Shown here in pieces: positions 45,866 to 54,042 of a stretch of DNA of 64,000 bases. Origin of the DNA: Opitutales bacterium UBA5694 (GTDB taxonomy: Bacteria > Verrucomicrobiota > Verrucomicrobiia > Opitutales > Opitutaceae); the NCBI GenBank assembly GCA_002420185.1, contig DIHO01000001.1, forward strand, positions 62,001 through 126,000. Direction: 5' to 3'. The notes below the pieces were generated by a model, which saw only the letters and a list, made by a program, of their open reading frames with translations, was not told where the DNA came from and ran no database searches. How positions within the stretch are numbered: the first letter of the stretch is position 1; every line of letters starts with the position of its first letter. The position numbers were made by a program, and so were the translations under genes.

Positions 45866-46375
45866 TCAGCCTTCAAAAAGGTTTTTGGCGGAGTGCTCTG
45901 TGCTAACCTTGTCCTGCAGCTTCATAAGAGCATCAAGCAAAGCTTCCGGTCTAGGAGGGCATCCGCTCACATAAACGTCGACCGGCACTATTCGATCAAC
46001 CCCTTGCAAAGTAGCATAGGAACGGTACATCCCTCCCGAAGAAGCACAGGCTCCCATGGCGATCACCCATTTGGGGTCCGCCATTTGGTCATAAATCCGA
46101 CGCAATGCCGGGGCCATCTTGTAGGTGACCGTCCCGGCGACGATCATAACATCCGATTGCCTCGGCGAAAAACGCATTACTTCCGCTCCAAATCGAGAAA
46201 TATCGAATCGAGAGGCACCAGAAGCCATGAGTTCGATCGCACAACACGCCAGGCCCATTGGCATAGGCCAGAGCGAGTGAGTACGGACCCAATTGATAAC
46301 CGCATCTGCCTTGGAGACAATGACGCCACCTTCAACTTTGCTGTTATAGCCCAAATCTTGATTAGAAGAAACCAT
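45866..46375 (-). CDS. nuoB: NADH-quinone oxidoreductase subunit B
   Basis: Subunit of complex I carrying cluster N2, 169 residues from the ATG at 46375. The four ligands are the adjacent Cys44-Cys45 (GLACCAIELM), Cys110 (MGACASSGG) and Cys139 (VSGCPPRPEALL). The upstream in-frame extension to 46423 has no family similarity. This is the first gene of the operon as seen here: no nuoA precedes it, and 186 bases further upstream a tRNA-Ser gene begins on the opposite strand. Confidence 0.97.
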   Translation of the reverse strand: MVSSNQDLGYNSKVEGGVIVSKADAVINWVRTHSLWPMPMGLACCAIELMASGASRFDISRFGAEVMRFSPRQSDVMIVAGTVTYKMAPALRRIYDQMADPKWVIAMGACASSGGMYRSYATLQGVDRIVPVDVYVSGCPPRPEALLDALMKLQDKVSTEHSAKNLFEG

Positions 46376-46561
46376 TCGACATAACGTTACTAACGGAGGA
46401 AAGTAAGCTGGGCAAATCAACATGCAAGCGGGTTTTTACAGAATCCAAGTTACAATGAACTCTCTAATTAAACGAGCCTCAAACTTGCTAAAAAGATAAA
46501 GTTTTCAGTTGCGCGGAATCGGATTTGTCCCCATTCGTCACAGCCTCCTATCTCGGAGTTT

Positions 46562-46651
46562 GGAGAGATGTCTGAGTGGTTTAAAGAGCACGCTTGGAAA
46601 GCGTGTGTGCAGGCAACTGTACCGCGGGTTCGAATCCCGCTCTCTCCGCCA
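46562..46651 (+). tRNA. tRNA-Ser (anticodon GGA)
   Basis: Full cloverleaf with a long variable arm. The acceptor arm GGAGAGA (46562-46568) pairs with TCTCTCC (46641-46647), the discriminator is G, and CCA is encoded at 46649-46651. The anticodon stem CACGC/GCGTG holds loop TTGGAAA with anticodon GGA at 46596-46598. The T arm has GGTTCGAATCC. The variable arm GTGTGCAGGCAACTGTAC is of class II size. The 3' end is duplicated 2.36 kb downstream. Confidence 0.97.
46632..46651 (+). other. Candidate attL: tRNA-Ser 3' end
   Basis: The 20 bases GAATCCCGCTCTCTCCGCCA at the 3' end of tRNA-Ser recur at 48994-49013 in the same orientation with one mismatch. This is the pattern left by tyrosine-recombinase integration into a tRNA gene. 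Confidence 0.7.
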
Positions 46652-46983
46652 TTTAATGTACTGATTATCAGTTGATAACGTAAGTGTGTGAAATTTTCCT
46701 AATCCTTTTGTACAGAGAGTCTTGCGGTTTTTTGGGTAGTTGGCCAAGACCTCTGTTGTGCGAAATGGGGGAATTTTTAAGACCCACACAATTACCCGAA
46801 CAGCTCTGGGATTAGAGCTGATAGGGAATTTAACCCGAACGTATACGGTGATTCTTTCGGGGTTAATGTACCATTGAAGGTAACACGAAAAAATCGTCTG
46901 CAAAAGCAGTTCAAAACTCTCGTGTAAGCTCATCGCAGAGTAATGCCATCGCTCCGTGTTTGCTTCTGAGGAAATTGGTTAAT

Positions 46984-47268
46984 TTAACGATTGTATTTTA
47001 CCCAACGCCAGATGTTTTCTCGCCTCGATGGTTTTCCATCTTGACCGATTTCTCTCATTTCAATCGTCTCGGTGTTGCCATACTCGGAAAAACTAATTGT
47101 TGCGTTGTAATCGACCTTTGATAAATCCTTTTCAGTCAAGCTGGTGCATCTAACCCAATGATTATCAAGTTTGTGAGTAGTGTGAACGCTTATCGCTACT
47201 GTTGGGTTAGTGTAAACAGTCCGAATATTTCCTGCGGAATAGTCATAAAAAATGAGTGCTGTGGACAT
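46984..47268 (-). CDS. Hypothetical protein, 94 aa, in the mini-element
   Basis: From the ATG at 47268 (preferred to the GTG at 47283) the protein begins MSTALIFYDYSAGN and ends NIWRWVKYNR. It is polar, with alternating Thr/Val/Ile suggesting beta strands, and has no signal peptide or membrane helix. I do not recognise it. It may be an accessory cargo gene. The codon use looks less biased than in the neighbouring nuo genes. Confidence 0.4.
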   Translation of the reverse strand: MSTALIFYDYSAGNIRTVYTNPTVAISVHTTHKLDNHWVRCTSLTEKDLSKVDYNATISFSEYGNTETIEMREIGQDGKPSRRENIWRWVKYNR

Positions 47269-47637
47269 TGATTCGGGTCCCACTACTTACCTGGTCATTG
47301 CACCCCTTCCTGATGCCATTTCGCTTTATCAATAATTCGGTGTCCTTAAACACCCGTTAATACATCGCCAAAGAAATGACTCCGTATCAGATCGCCCAAG
47401 CACGGAAAATGGTACTGGAGGAGGGAGCAGCGATCCACAATCTGACGATTGAATAATAAAAGCTCCCCCTCTTATAGCATCCCTTTTTTGTATCCAATTT
47501 TCGGTTTCGTTATGGAGTGCAGAACAAACTCCACTTTAAATTATGTTTTAGAGTCACTTATAAATTGGCCTTATTATTGTTAGGCTCAACGGCATACAGT
47601 AATTGACTTGCAATGATTGTTGTATTTCGTGCAAGCC

Positions 47638-48018
47638 ATGAACTTAGACTTGAGCAATCCTGACGGAAAAGGAACTTTTACAATAACTGCCATAGGCCAG
47701 AGAGAAGACACTATGACAGTTTACATGGAGGGAAAAGTAGAGGGTTACGGCTTTGTTACTTTGACGCATGAGTATGAGCACATGCCCCGTGGGGATTGTG
47801 GGGACCGTTCAGGCGGGACAGTAACTGGAACTGCTGAAGCTATTCTGGAGGGAGGTGGTATTGTAAGTACGCCACACATGGGTACCTTCACTCGCGATGG
47901 AAGCAAAATGAAAGTCTTTTTTGCGGATTACGTGACAAATGGTGATCAGAATTTCGTCCGTTTTGAGGTCGATCTGATAGATAAGCAATCTTACGTCTCT
48001 TTCTGGTCGCTTAGGTGA
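47638..48018 (+). CDS. Hypothetical protein, 126 aa, in the mini-element
   Basis: Starts at the ATG at 47638 (MNLDLSNPDGKGTF); a TTG seven codons upstream is possible. The body is an alternating beta pattern with GQREDTMTVYMEGKVEGYGF and VTLTHEYEHMPRGDCGDRSG, then GTVTGTAEAILEGGG. No catalytic motif stands out. The regular strands and conserved-looking Gly/Asp turns suggest a small beta-barrel or lipocalin-like fold; this is inference. It is the longest gene of the element. Confidence 0.6.
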   Translation: MNLDLSNPDGKGTFTITAIGQREDTMTVYMEGKVEGYGFVTLTHEYEHMPRGDCGDRSGGTVTGTAEAILEGGGIVSTPHMGTFTRDGSKMKVFFADYVTNGDQNFVRFEVDLIDKQSYVSFWSLR

Positions 48019-48297
48019 CACTGTTTGATGCCGGGATACGAAGGGTAAAGCAACCTTTCTTGGAGTGGTTGTATCTGTGTTAGCTACGGCAAGGCGGAGG
48101 ATGGCATAGGAGTAGCTTTAGAAGCCCTTTGAAGAACAATTTTTTTGGGACAGCTACTGGGGTCCCACCTCGGTGTGCCAAGAGGGTAATCCTAATCAGC
48201 AACTCCTGAACCACCGTCCTGCGCTGAGTTGTACTCAAGCTCGCAGGAAATCTGCCTATTGCTAGCGAAGGAAACTTGCTTTGGGCCTTTTGTCGTG

Positions 48298-48591
48298 CTA
48301 TGAAAAAAAGAGCTTGGATCGTGTTATCCTCGGCTCGCCGATGAAGTAAGATAAAACCTCTGCAAAATCCCCTCTTTCCGTTCTCCATTCCATATAACGG
48401 TCAAAGTGCTCTGCTGACTCCCACTGCGTCCAGAGGGTAATGACTGATTCGGATTTATTTACTGCACCCAAGCAACTCTGGCATCCATCATAAGTTTTTG
48501 TATCCGCTAAACGATTTTTAGCGAAAAGCTCAACACAGGCCTCAAGCTTGTCCGTGGGCACACTGCCCTCAAGTATTACGATATGTGACAT
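48298..48591 (-). CDS. YgiN-like (ABM-domain) monooxygenase family protein
   Basis: Small protein of the antibiotic biosynthesis monooxygenase (ABM) fold, 97 residues from the ATG at 48591 (MSHIVILEGSVPTDK). Features are the central strand CQSCLGAVNKSESVITLWTQW and the helix ESAEHFDRYMEWRTERG, with Trp-Glu-Ser as in dimeric quinol-monooxygenase-like proteins. Members act on quinones or small aromatics, or serve as stress proteins. As cargo of a small integrated element its role is open. Confidence 0.8.
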   Translation of the reverse strand: MSHIVILEGSVPTDKLEACVELFAKNRLADTKTYDGCQSCLGAVNKSESVITLWTQWESAEHFDRYMEWRTERGDFAEVLSYFIGEPRITRSKLFFS

Positions 48592-48648
48592 AGGAAAAAC
48601 GAATGCTGAAGAACGTCGTCCCGCAACAAAAAAACTCCATCTCGCCAA

Positions 48649-49334
48649 ACCTTAGTTGCGTTAACTTTAATTTCAATAGCCAAAACAATTGTTTCTGTTC
48701 TGATCGATTCAAATTTAGATGAATTTGTTTTGAGAAATAGGGGGACGGTCAAATCTAGGATATAATTTCAGTGGACCGATCCAATGGGAAAGCATAACCA
48801 AACCTTGGCCAATGGGTCGATAATATCTTCTGAGGATGTTGATCAACACTGATGCAGGGAGCTGCCTCTCTAACAACCACCGCTCGCCCATCTAATTTCC
48901 TGTCACAATCAGTTCTGCTTAATGCAGCCATATAGTGATTTTTGCGACTATATACCTAGGTAAATTCCTGTCCCCTAGATGGTAACCAATTTTGAATCCC
49001 GCTCTATCCGCCACCAAAACCAACAAATTCTTTCATACTGCAAAGGAATCTAAGTGCCTGGAAATTTCCATACGGGATTTTCAACCCTCAGGGTTCGACG
49101 CAGCGAGCTCGCGAGCAAAGCAAGGGTCCGGAAGCCCAACCAATCCCGCGACGCCTTTCCCGCTGCAAATTTGGCCTGGCAGGTTCGAAGACCGACTCCG
49201 CTTCAGTCATTCCAAACAAACCCCAATACGCTTGGGTGCAGCTATCAGGATACTCGCATCGTGCCATTGACAGAAGGCTCTTTGATTCTAACTTAAATAG
49301 GCTCGTGCAATCGACGCCAAATTTTTCAAGCATC
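48649..49334. other. Gene-free stretch holding the distal att repeat
   Basis: Apart from the 20-base tRNA-end repeat at 48994-49013 I see no gene. From about 49016 onward the sequence becomes G+C-richer again, which fits a return to the chromosomal backbone ahead of the aminotransferase. Confidence 0.5.
48994..49013 (+). other. Candidate attR: repeat of tRNA-Ser 3' end
   Basis: GAATCCCGCTCTATCCGCCA matches the tRNA-Ser 3' end in 19 of 20 bases and in the same orientation, with no tRNA body in front of it. Together with 46632-46651 it brackets the putative element. Confidence 0.65.
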
Positions 49335-50534
49335 ATGTCGCCATTCGAAACCGTAACCCAAGCTCCAGCCGATCCCATCTTAAGCATCACTGAGTCCTTC
49401 AAGACAGACCCTAATCCTGAGAAAATAAACCTCAGTGTGGGAGTATTCGTCAATGATTCCGGCGTCACGCCCGTCCTAAATACCGTCCGCGAAGTGGAAA
49501 AGGTTCTCGCCGAAACCAATACCACAAAGAGCTATCTACCTATGACGGGAAACCCAAGGTTCGCTTCCCTAACTCAGAAGTTGTGCTTTGGCGATGAACT
49601 CGCGGAATCTCTTGCAGACAAGATTGTCACGGCCCAAACTCCCGGCGGTACCGGAGCCCTGCGCGTGGCCGCAGATTTTATAAAAGGAAACTTGAAGACA
49701 AAGTCTGCATGGCTCAGCAATCCGACCTGGGCCAACCACAAAGGAATTTTCTCAGCCGCGGGCCTTGCTACGAATGTCTATTCCTATTTCGACTCAACAA
49801 CCTTAAGTCTCGACTATTCAGCTTTTATTGAATCAATAAAGTCTATTCCCTCCGGGGATGTCGTGATCCTACACGCCTGTTGCCATAATCCCACCGGGGC
49901 CGATCTTTCGCCCGAGCAATGGGATGAGGTAGCTAATATCGCAACCGCAAAGGGGTGGCTACCGTTACTTGATTTCGCGTACCAGGGTTTCGGGCTCAGT
50001 GTCGAAGAAGACGCCTACGCACCTCGAGCATTCGCCAAAGTAGGATTACCGCTTTTTGTGTGCCAATCTTTTTCAAAGAACCTAGGACTCTACCGCGAAC
50101 GTGCTGGCGCCCTGCAAATCGTAGTAAATAACGCTGAAGAGTCGACGCGCGTCGCCAGCCAAGTCAAAATTGCCATTCGCACAAACTATTCCAACCCGCC
50201 TGCCCACGGCGGCACAATCGTAGAAGCGATACTTGGTGACTCCCAATGGCAAACCCGCTGGACCAAAGAAGTAGATGCCATGAGAACTCGGATACACGAG
50301 GTTCGCCGACAGTTCGTGACCGCCCTCGCCGACGCAGGCGTATCCCGGGATTTCAGCTTTCTTAAAGACCAAAAGGGAATGTTTTCGTTCACCGGATTGA
50401 CCAAGGAACAGGCTATTGCATTGAGAACCAATCACAGTATTTACATCGTGGACAGCGGCCGAATCAACGTGGCTGGAATCACAAGTAACAACCTGCCTCG
50501 CCTTGTAAACGTACTGAAAGAGATTCTAGGCTAA
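49335..50534 (+). CDS. Aromatic/aspartate aminotransferase (class I)
   Basis: PLP-dependent transaminase of the AspC/TyrB group, 399 residues. The ATG at 49335 gives the family start MSPFETVTQAPADPILSI. Seen: GTGALRVAADF (phosphate-binding region), HACCHNPTGADLS (the NPTG motif with substrate-site Asn), LLDFAYQGFG and the PLP lysine in QSFSKNLGLYRERAGAL. The C-terminal KGMFSFTGL and SGRINVAGI fit aromatic and aspartate enzymes. An in-frame upstream extension to 49236 lacks similarity. Which amino acid it prefers cannot be told. Confidence 0.94.
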   Translation: MSPFETVTQAPADPILSITESFKTDPNPEKINLSVGVFVNDSGVTPVLNTVREVEKVLAETNTTKSYLPMTGNPRFASLTQKLCFGDELAESLADKIVTAQTPGGTGALRVAADFIKGNLKTKSAWLSNPTWANHKGIFSAAGLATNVYSYFDSTTLSLDYSAFIESIKSIPSGDVVILHACCHNPTGADLSPEQWDEVANIATAKGWLPLLDFAYQGFGLSVEEDAYAPRAFAKVGLPLFVCQSFSKNLGLYRERAGALQIVVNNAEESTRVASQVKIAIRTNYSNPPAHGGTIVEAILGDSQWQTRWTKEVDAMRTRIHEVRRQFVTALADAGVSRDFSFLKDQKGMFSFTGLTKEQAIALRTNHSIYIVDSGRINVAGITSNNLPRLVNVLKEILG

Positions 50535-50551
50535 TCTCTAAGATCGCAAAT

Positions 50552-51088
50552 ATGATACTATCTGACAGAGCAATCCTCCAGTCCATCGAGAAAGGTGAGA
50601 TTGTAATCGATCCTTATTCGCGCGAATCGCTCGGCACCAACAGCTACGATGTTCATTTGAGCAAGCACTTGGCAACCTATCTCTCAGAGATTCTCGATGC
50701 GAAGGCTCACAACAAAGTCGAGCACTTCGAAATTGGCGAAGAGGGCTTCGTCCTTCACCCCAGCACCACCTATCTGGGTTCGACCCTCGAATACACGGAA
50801 TCTCACAAACATGTTCCTTTTCTTGAGGGCAAATCGAGTGTTGGACGGCTCGGTATCGACATCCATGCTACTGCTGGCAAAGGAGATGTTGGCTTCTGCA
50901 ATCACTGGACCTTGGAAATTTCAGTTTCCCAGCCCGTTCGGGTGTACGCCGGCATGCCTATCGGCCAACTCATTTACTTCGATGTACAAGGAGATATAGA
51001 AACCATGTACAACAAAAAGGGATCCGCCAAATACAACATCCGCTCCCCCCATCCACTTGAGTCAATGATGTGGAAAAATACTTTTTGA
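50552..51088 (+). CDS. dcd: dCTP deaminase
   Basis: Deaminates dCTP to dUTP for dTTP synthesis; 178 residues. Family features: MILSDRAILQSIEKGEIVIDP, LGTNSYDVHLS, LEGKSSVGRLGIDIHATAG (Ser and Arg of the phosphate site), and NHWTLEIS with Glu122 as the likely catalytic base. It starts 17 bases after the aminotransferase stop, so it could share its transcript. I see nothing in it that marks it as the bifunctional (dUTP-forming to dUMP) type. Confidence 0.95.
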   Translation: MILSDRAILQSIEKGEIVIDPYSRESLGTNSYDVHLSKHLATYLSEILDAKAHNKVEHFEIGEEGFVLHPSTTYLGSTLEYTESHKHVPFLEGKSSVGRLGIDIHATAGKGDVGFCNHWTLEISVSQPVRVYAGMPIGQLIYFDVQGDIETMYNKKGSAKYNIRSPHPLESMMWKNTF

Positions 51089-51167
51089 TAAACTTATATC
51101 ATTGATTGAAAGTAGTTTAGGATATTTTGGTTTCTGAATTTACTCCCATATTTACTCATTTTCTGTC

Positions 51168-51434
51168 ATGCCAAACAAAAGGTATTCCGAATTCTCTCGA
51201 GAAGGTCAGAAAAGAGGATCTATTGCGTGGAGTGTCGTGCTCGGTGAGAATCAGTATCGTCAGTTCAAATCCAAACACGATACGTTTAAGTTTGCTAAGA
51301 ACTTGAAGGATGAGGAATGGGGACTCCGTAAGACGGCAGAGAAAATGGGGCATTACAGGAATATCGATGTCCTGAAGAACAACTATCAACACATCACGTA
51401 TTCTGTGGATAGTGAGCGTTACTTCGGTATCTAA
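51168..51434 (+). CDS. Hypothetical protein, 88 aa (possible recombinase tail)
   Basis: From ATG 51168 the protein is basic (MPNKRYSEFSREGQKRG). Its second half, LRKTAEKMGHYRNIDVLKNN followed by YQHI and ERYFGI, recalls the end of tyrosine recombinases, where a GH pair is followed by a catalytic Tyr; here the spacing is about two residues longer than usual. The first half does not look like a recombinase. It could be a remnant fused by deletion, or a small unrelated protein. Low certainty. Confidence 0.35.
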   Translation: MPNKRYSEFSREGQKRGSIAWSVVLGENQYRQFKSKHDTFKFAKNLKDEEWGLRKTAEKMGHYRNIDVLKNNYQHITYSVDSERYFGI

Positions 51435-51572
51435 TCGAGCAGGAAATACTTTCCAGAGGAAACTGATGCAGAGCCCCTCGCACTCGTCGAGAAAGACCTG
51501 GCAGAACGGAAATAGATTCCTAAGACCATTCTAATTTGACGAAAATGTTGTCTTTATCAGTCTGTGTTTGAA

Positions 51573-52220
51573 ATGAAGCAACCATCCCTTCCTCTATTGT
51601 TTACCCTTCTCGTATCTTGCGCAAAAGAGATCCCTTCTGTAAATTTGATGGATCGCGATGGGATCACTTATGAGGTTCTATCAACCGAACCTTACAATGG
51701 ATCGGTTTATACTAAATACAAGAACATCGGACGAGTTAAGAATGGATCTTACAGAGATGGAAGGAAAGAGGGTCCTTGGGAAATCTACCACGAGAATGGG
51801 CAGTTAAAACAGAAAGGTTCTTACAAGGACGGGGAAAACCACGGGCCTTTTGAGCACTACTTTGACAACGCACAATTAAAACAGAAGAAATCCTATAGGT
51901 ACGGAGAGTTAGAAGGACCCTACAAATCTTACCACGAGAACGGACAGTTACATAGGAATGGTTCTTACAAGGACGGGTTGCGAGATGGTCCTTGGGAGTT
52001 CTACTACCAGCACGGGTTAATCGAGGCGAAAGGTTCTTACAAGGACGGTGAAAGAGTTGAAACTTGGGAATACTACTACGAGAACGAGCAGTTGAGAAGC
52101 AAAGGTTCTTACAAGGACGGGAGGGCAGAAGGTCTTTGGGAATATTTCGTCGAGAATGGCAAGTTGTCGTCAAAAAAGACCTACAGTGATGATAAATTGA
52201 TCTCGGAGGAAAATTTTTAA
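51573..52220 (+). CDS. MORN-repeat lipoprotein (YwqK-like)
   Basis: Lipoprotein of 215 residues with lipobox TLLVSC (Cys16), so it is anchored outside the inner membrane. From about residue 50 it consists of seven MORN_2-type repeats with a 24-residue period, each like GSYKDGxxxGPWExYxENGQ. The DNA repeats too: GGTTCTTACAAGGACGG recurs almost every 72 bases from 51805. The family is sometimes named an antitoxin (YwqK), but no toxin partner is seen; the label is not supported here. The ATG at 51573 is preferred to the GTG at 51564. Its role is likely protein or surface binding. Confidence 0.88.
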   Translation: MKQPSLPLLFTLLVSCAKEIPSVNLMDRDGITYEVLSTEPYNGSVYTKYKNIGRVKNGSYRDGRKEGPWEIYHENGQLKQKGSYKDGENHGPFEHYFDNAQLKQKKSYRYGELEGPYKSYHENGQLHRNGSYKDGLRDGPWEFYYQHGLIEAKGSYKDGERVETWEYYYENEQLRSKGSYKDGRAEGLWEYFVENGKLSSKKTYSDDKLISEENF

Positions 52221-52550
52221 CCCATTTCCAACACTCATCTTTGAGCGACAGTAGCCATTTACTTGCAAACTCATTCACTTATGTCGTTCTGAATTTCTGA
52301 AAGAATAGTATGCGACCGAACCCTTTTTCTTGAATGTAAAGGATGAAGAGAGGATCAAAACCTTCCTACATCAATAAACCATGAAACAAAGAGGTGAAGC
52401 AAAAACTATCAGGCGAAAAAGCACGAAAATATGAATACAGATGTCAGATATTTACTTAATAAAACCATCCACTAATCACACCCTAAAATTAGAGAGATAT
52501 TTGAAAAAATTCAGTTCAGTCTCAGAGGAAACGATCATGAAGAATCGCCA
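52221..52550. other. Gene-free stretch
   Basis: An A+T-rich stretch between the MORN-repeat gene and the convergent yidD. Nothing recognisable is seen on either strand; no strong terminator hairpin was found. Confidence 0.5.
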
Positions 52551-52862
52551 TTACGTTACTTCTTTTGAGGAGTAACTTTTATTTCTGTCGATGTTTTCCG
52601 ATCGAGCTTCTTCTGGGACTGGATCGTAGCCGGAGCCTCCCCAAGGATGACACCTTAAAATTCGCCTAAGTGAATAAAAGAGTGCTTTCCCCGACGGCAT
52701 TTTTCGAAAACATTCGATTGCATACCGGGAGCAGGTCGGCTGGTAGCGGCACCCTGAATTCGGTCCAAACAACACATATTTTATCGGCGACAGAAATAAT
52801 TGATAGATGCGTATCAGTTTAATAGCTACCCAGGCAATCGGTCTTGTGCTTCTGTCTTTCAC
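52551..52862 (-). CDS. yidD: Membrane protein insertion efficiency factor YidD
   Basis: Small membrane-associated protein that assists YidC-dependent insertion, 103 residues. The family signature is clear: IRIYQLFLSP, GCRYQPTCSRYAIECF and CHPWGGSGYDPVP, with its three conserved Cys. The start is GTG at 52862; no ATG is available before the conserved region. The C-terminal tail (about 20 residues) is charged. It normally sits beside rnpA and yidC; here it follows a ribD-like gene by 5 bases, an unusual neighbourhood. Confidence 0.93.
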   Translation of the reverse strand: MKDRSTRPIAWVAIKLIRIYQLFLSPIKYVLFGPNSGCRYQPTCSRYAIECFRKMPSGKALFYSLRRILRCHPWGGSGYDPVPEEARSENIDRNKSYSSKEVT

Positions 52863-52867
52863 TGTGA

Positions 52868-53320
52868 CTAGGGAGTTTCTCTACCTTCAAACCCTGGATT
52901 AATCGATTCGCAATCCTCTCTCAAAACGTCGGAAACCACATTAAGTCCAGCTTTACGCAGTACCGCCAAACCCGCCCCTCGGTGTGAATGAGTGGGATCC
53001 AGCGTTCCTATCACAATGTTTTTGATTCCAGCCTCTACAATCGCATTGGTGCACGCCCCTGTCCTTCCATGGGTTGAACAAGGTTCCATGGTCACATACA
53101 GCGTTGCATTCGTTCCCGGCGATCTTCCGAGATTTGCCAGTGCCTCCCGCTCTGCGTGAGGACCCCCGTCTTTCTGAAAATGTCCTCTGGAGACAACCAA
53201 GCCTTGTTCAACGATGATTGCCCCTACCCTCGGATTCGGCCAAGTCTCACTCACATCTGCTAGGAACGCCTCGCGTATCGCCTCTCGCATAAATAGTCTA
53301 TGATGGTCAGACTCTTCCAT
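52868..53320 (-). CDS. RibD-type deaminase, deaminase domain only
   Basis: Cytidine-deaminase-fold protein matching the N-terminal domain of RibD, 150 residues, probably deaminating the pyrimidine intermediate of riboflavin synthesis. The zinc site is HAE (His55, Glu57) with EPCSTHGRTGAC (Cys81, Cys90), and NPRVGAIIV is the RibD-like start. The reductase domain that normally follows is missing: the protein stops about 40 residues after the zinc site (ESINPGFEGRE). A separate reductase must exist elsewhere if it works in riboflavin synthesis. It lies just ahead of yidD. Confidence 0.88.
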   Translation of the reverse strand: MEESDHHRLFMREAIREAFLADVSETWPNPRVGAIIVEQGLVVSRGHFQKDGGPHAEREALANLGRSPGTNATLYVTMEPCSTHGRTGACTNAIVEAGIKNIVIGTLDPTHSHRGAGLAVLRKAGLNVVSDVLREDCESINPGFEGRETP

Positions 53321-53457
53321 TTCAGATCCATCAATACCTGATCACTTTCAGACTGCAAGACCACGAAACACTTTCGATTCGCTGCATCCAATATTTCATC
53401 ATCTGGATCGGCTGTTTTTTGTAGCCATAACGCGGCCACTTGTTACGAGATATTCAC

Positions 53458-54021
53458 ATGAGACACAGCCCCGATACCATCGAGTTGCTTATGAACCGCC
53501 GATCACTGCTAGCCAGTAAGCTCATTGAACCTGGCCCAACGGAAGAGGAACTGGAAAAGATTTTGATTTGCGCAACGCGGGTCCCAGACCACAAAGGCAT
53601 TTGCCCCTGGCGGATTCAAGTTGTGGATCGGGCCAATCAGGATATTCTTCATGCCAAGCTTCCCGAACTTCATGAGGGTGACCCTACCAATCTTAATAAA
53701 ACCAATTCGAAAGAAGCCAAGACCGCTCCTCTACTTCTCATCGTATCGTCACACACTGCGTCCAAAAAAGCCCCACGATGCGAACAACTCCTGTCCGGAG
53801 CAGCTGTCTGCCAGAATATTCTGATTGCCGCGAGTGCACTAGGCTACCGCAGTCAATGGCTCACCGAGTGGTTCTCTTACAGCCATAGTGTAAAGGAGTA
53901 CCTTGGGATAGCAACGATCGAGGACATCCTCGGATTCATTTACATCGGAAGCGAAACGGAAACGCCAAAAGAGCGACCGCGACCCAATGTATCTGATATC
54001 GTGACTCGACTCCATCTGTAG
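53458..54021 (+). CDS. Nitroreductase family protein (YdjA-like)
   Basis: FMN-dependent oxidoreductase of the nitroreductase superfamily, 187 residues from the ATG at 53458 (TTG at 53440 is possible). Seen: ELLMNRRSLLASKL with the FMN-phosphate Arg-Arg-Ser, ATRVPDHKGICPWRIQVV, and GAAVCQNILIAASALGYRSQWLTEW, then LGIATIEDILGFIYIGS and the final RPRP. These fit the small YdjA group. The substrate is unknown. It is transcribed divergently from the ribD-like gene. Confidence 0.92.
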   Translation: MRHSPDTIELLMNRRSLLASKLIEPGPTEEELEKILICATRVPDHKGICPWRIQVVDRANQDILHAKLPELHEGDPTNLNKTNSKEAKTAPLLLIVSSHTASKKAPRCEQLLSGAAVCQNILIAASALGYRSQWLTEWFSYSHSVKEYLGIATIEDILGFIYIGSETETPKERPRPNVSDIVTRLHL

Positions 54022-54042
54022 CCCGGCGGCTCGGTCAGACGG

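Larger units (their letters stand above)
46652..49013. mobile_element. Putative tRNA-Ser-integrated mini-element without integrase
   Basis: A 2.36-kb segment bounded by the tRNA-Ser 3' end and its near-perfect direct repeat. It looks visibly richer in A+T than the nuo operon and the aminotransferase region on either side. It carries three small genes (94, 126 and 97 residues) and long non-coding stretches. No recombinase, replication or phage gene is seen. It could be a satellite mobilised in trans, or what is left after deletion from a larger island. The stretches 46652-46983, 47269-47637 and 48019-48297 show no gene I can support; at 47376-47456 a 26-codon frame reads MTPYQIAQARKMVLEE, like the tail of a Sel1-repeat protein. 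Confidence 0.6.

Noticed and set aside
46538..46933. 131-residue frame on the minus strand ending in a DSNPRYSCLHTRFPSV-type sequence
   Set aside because: It is the antisense of tRNA-Ser, a well-known false gene pattern; the rest of the frame has no family.
48080..48388. 102-residue minus-strand frame in the mini-element
   Set aside because: Overlaps the better-supported ABM-domain gene and shows no recognisable motif.
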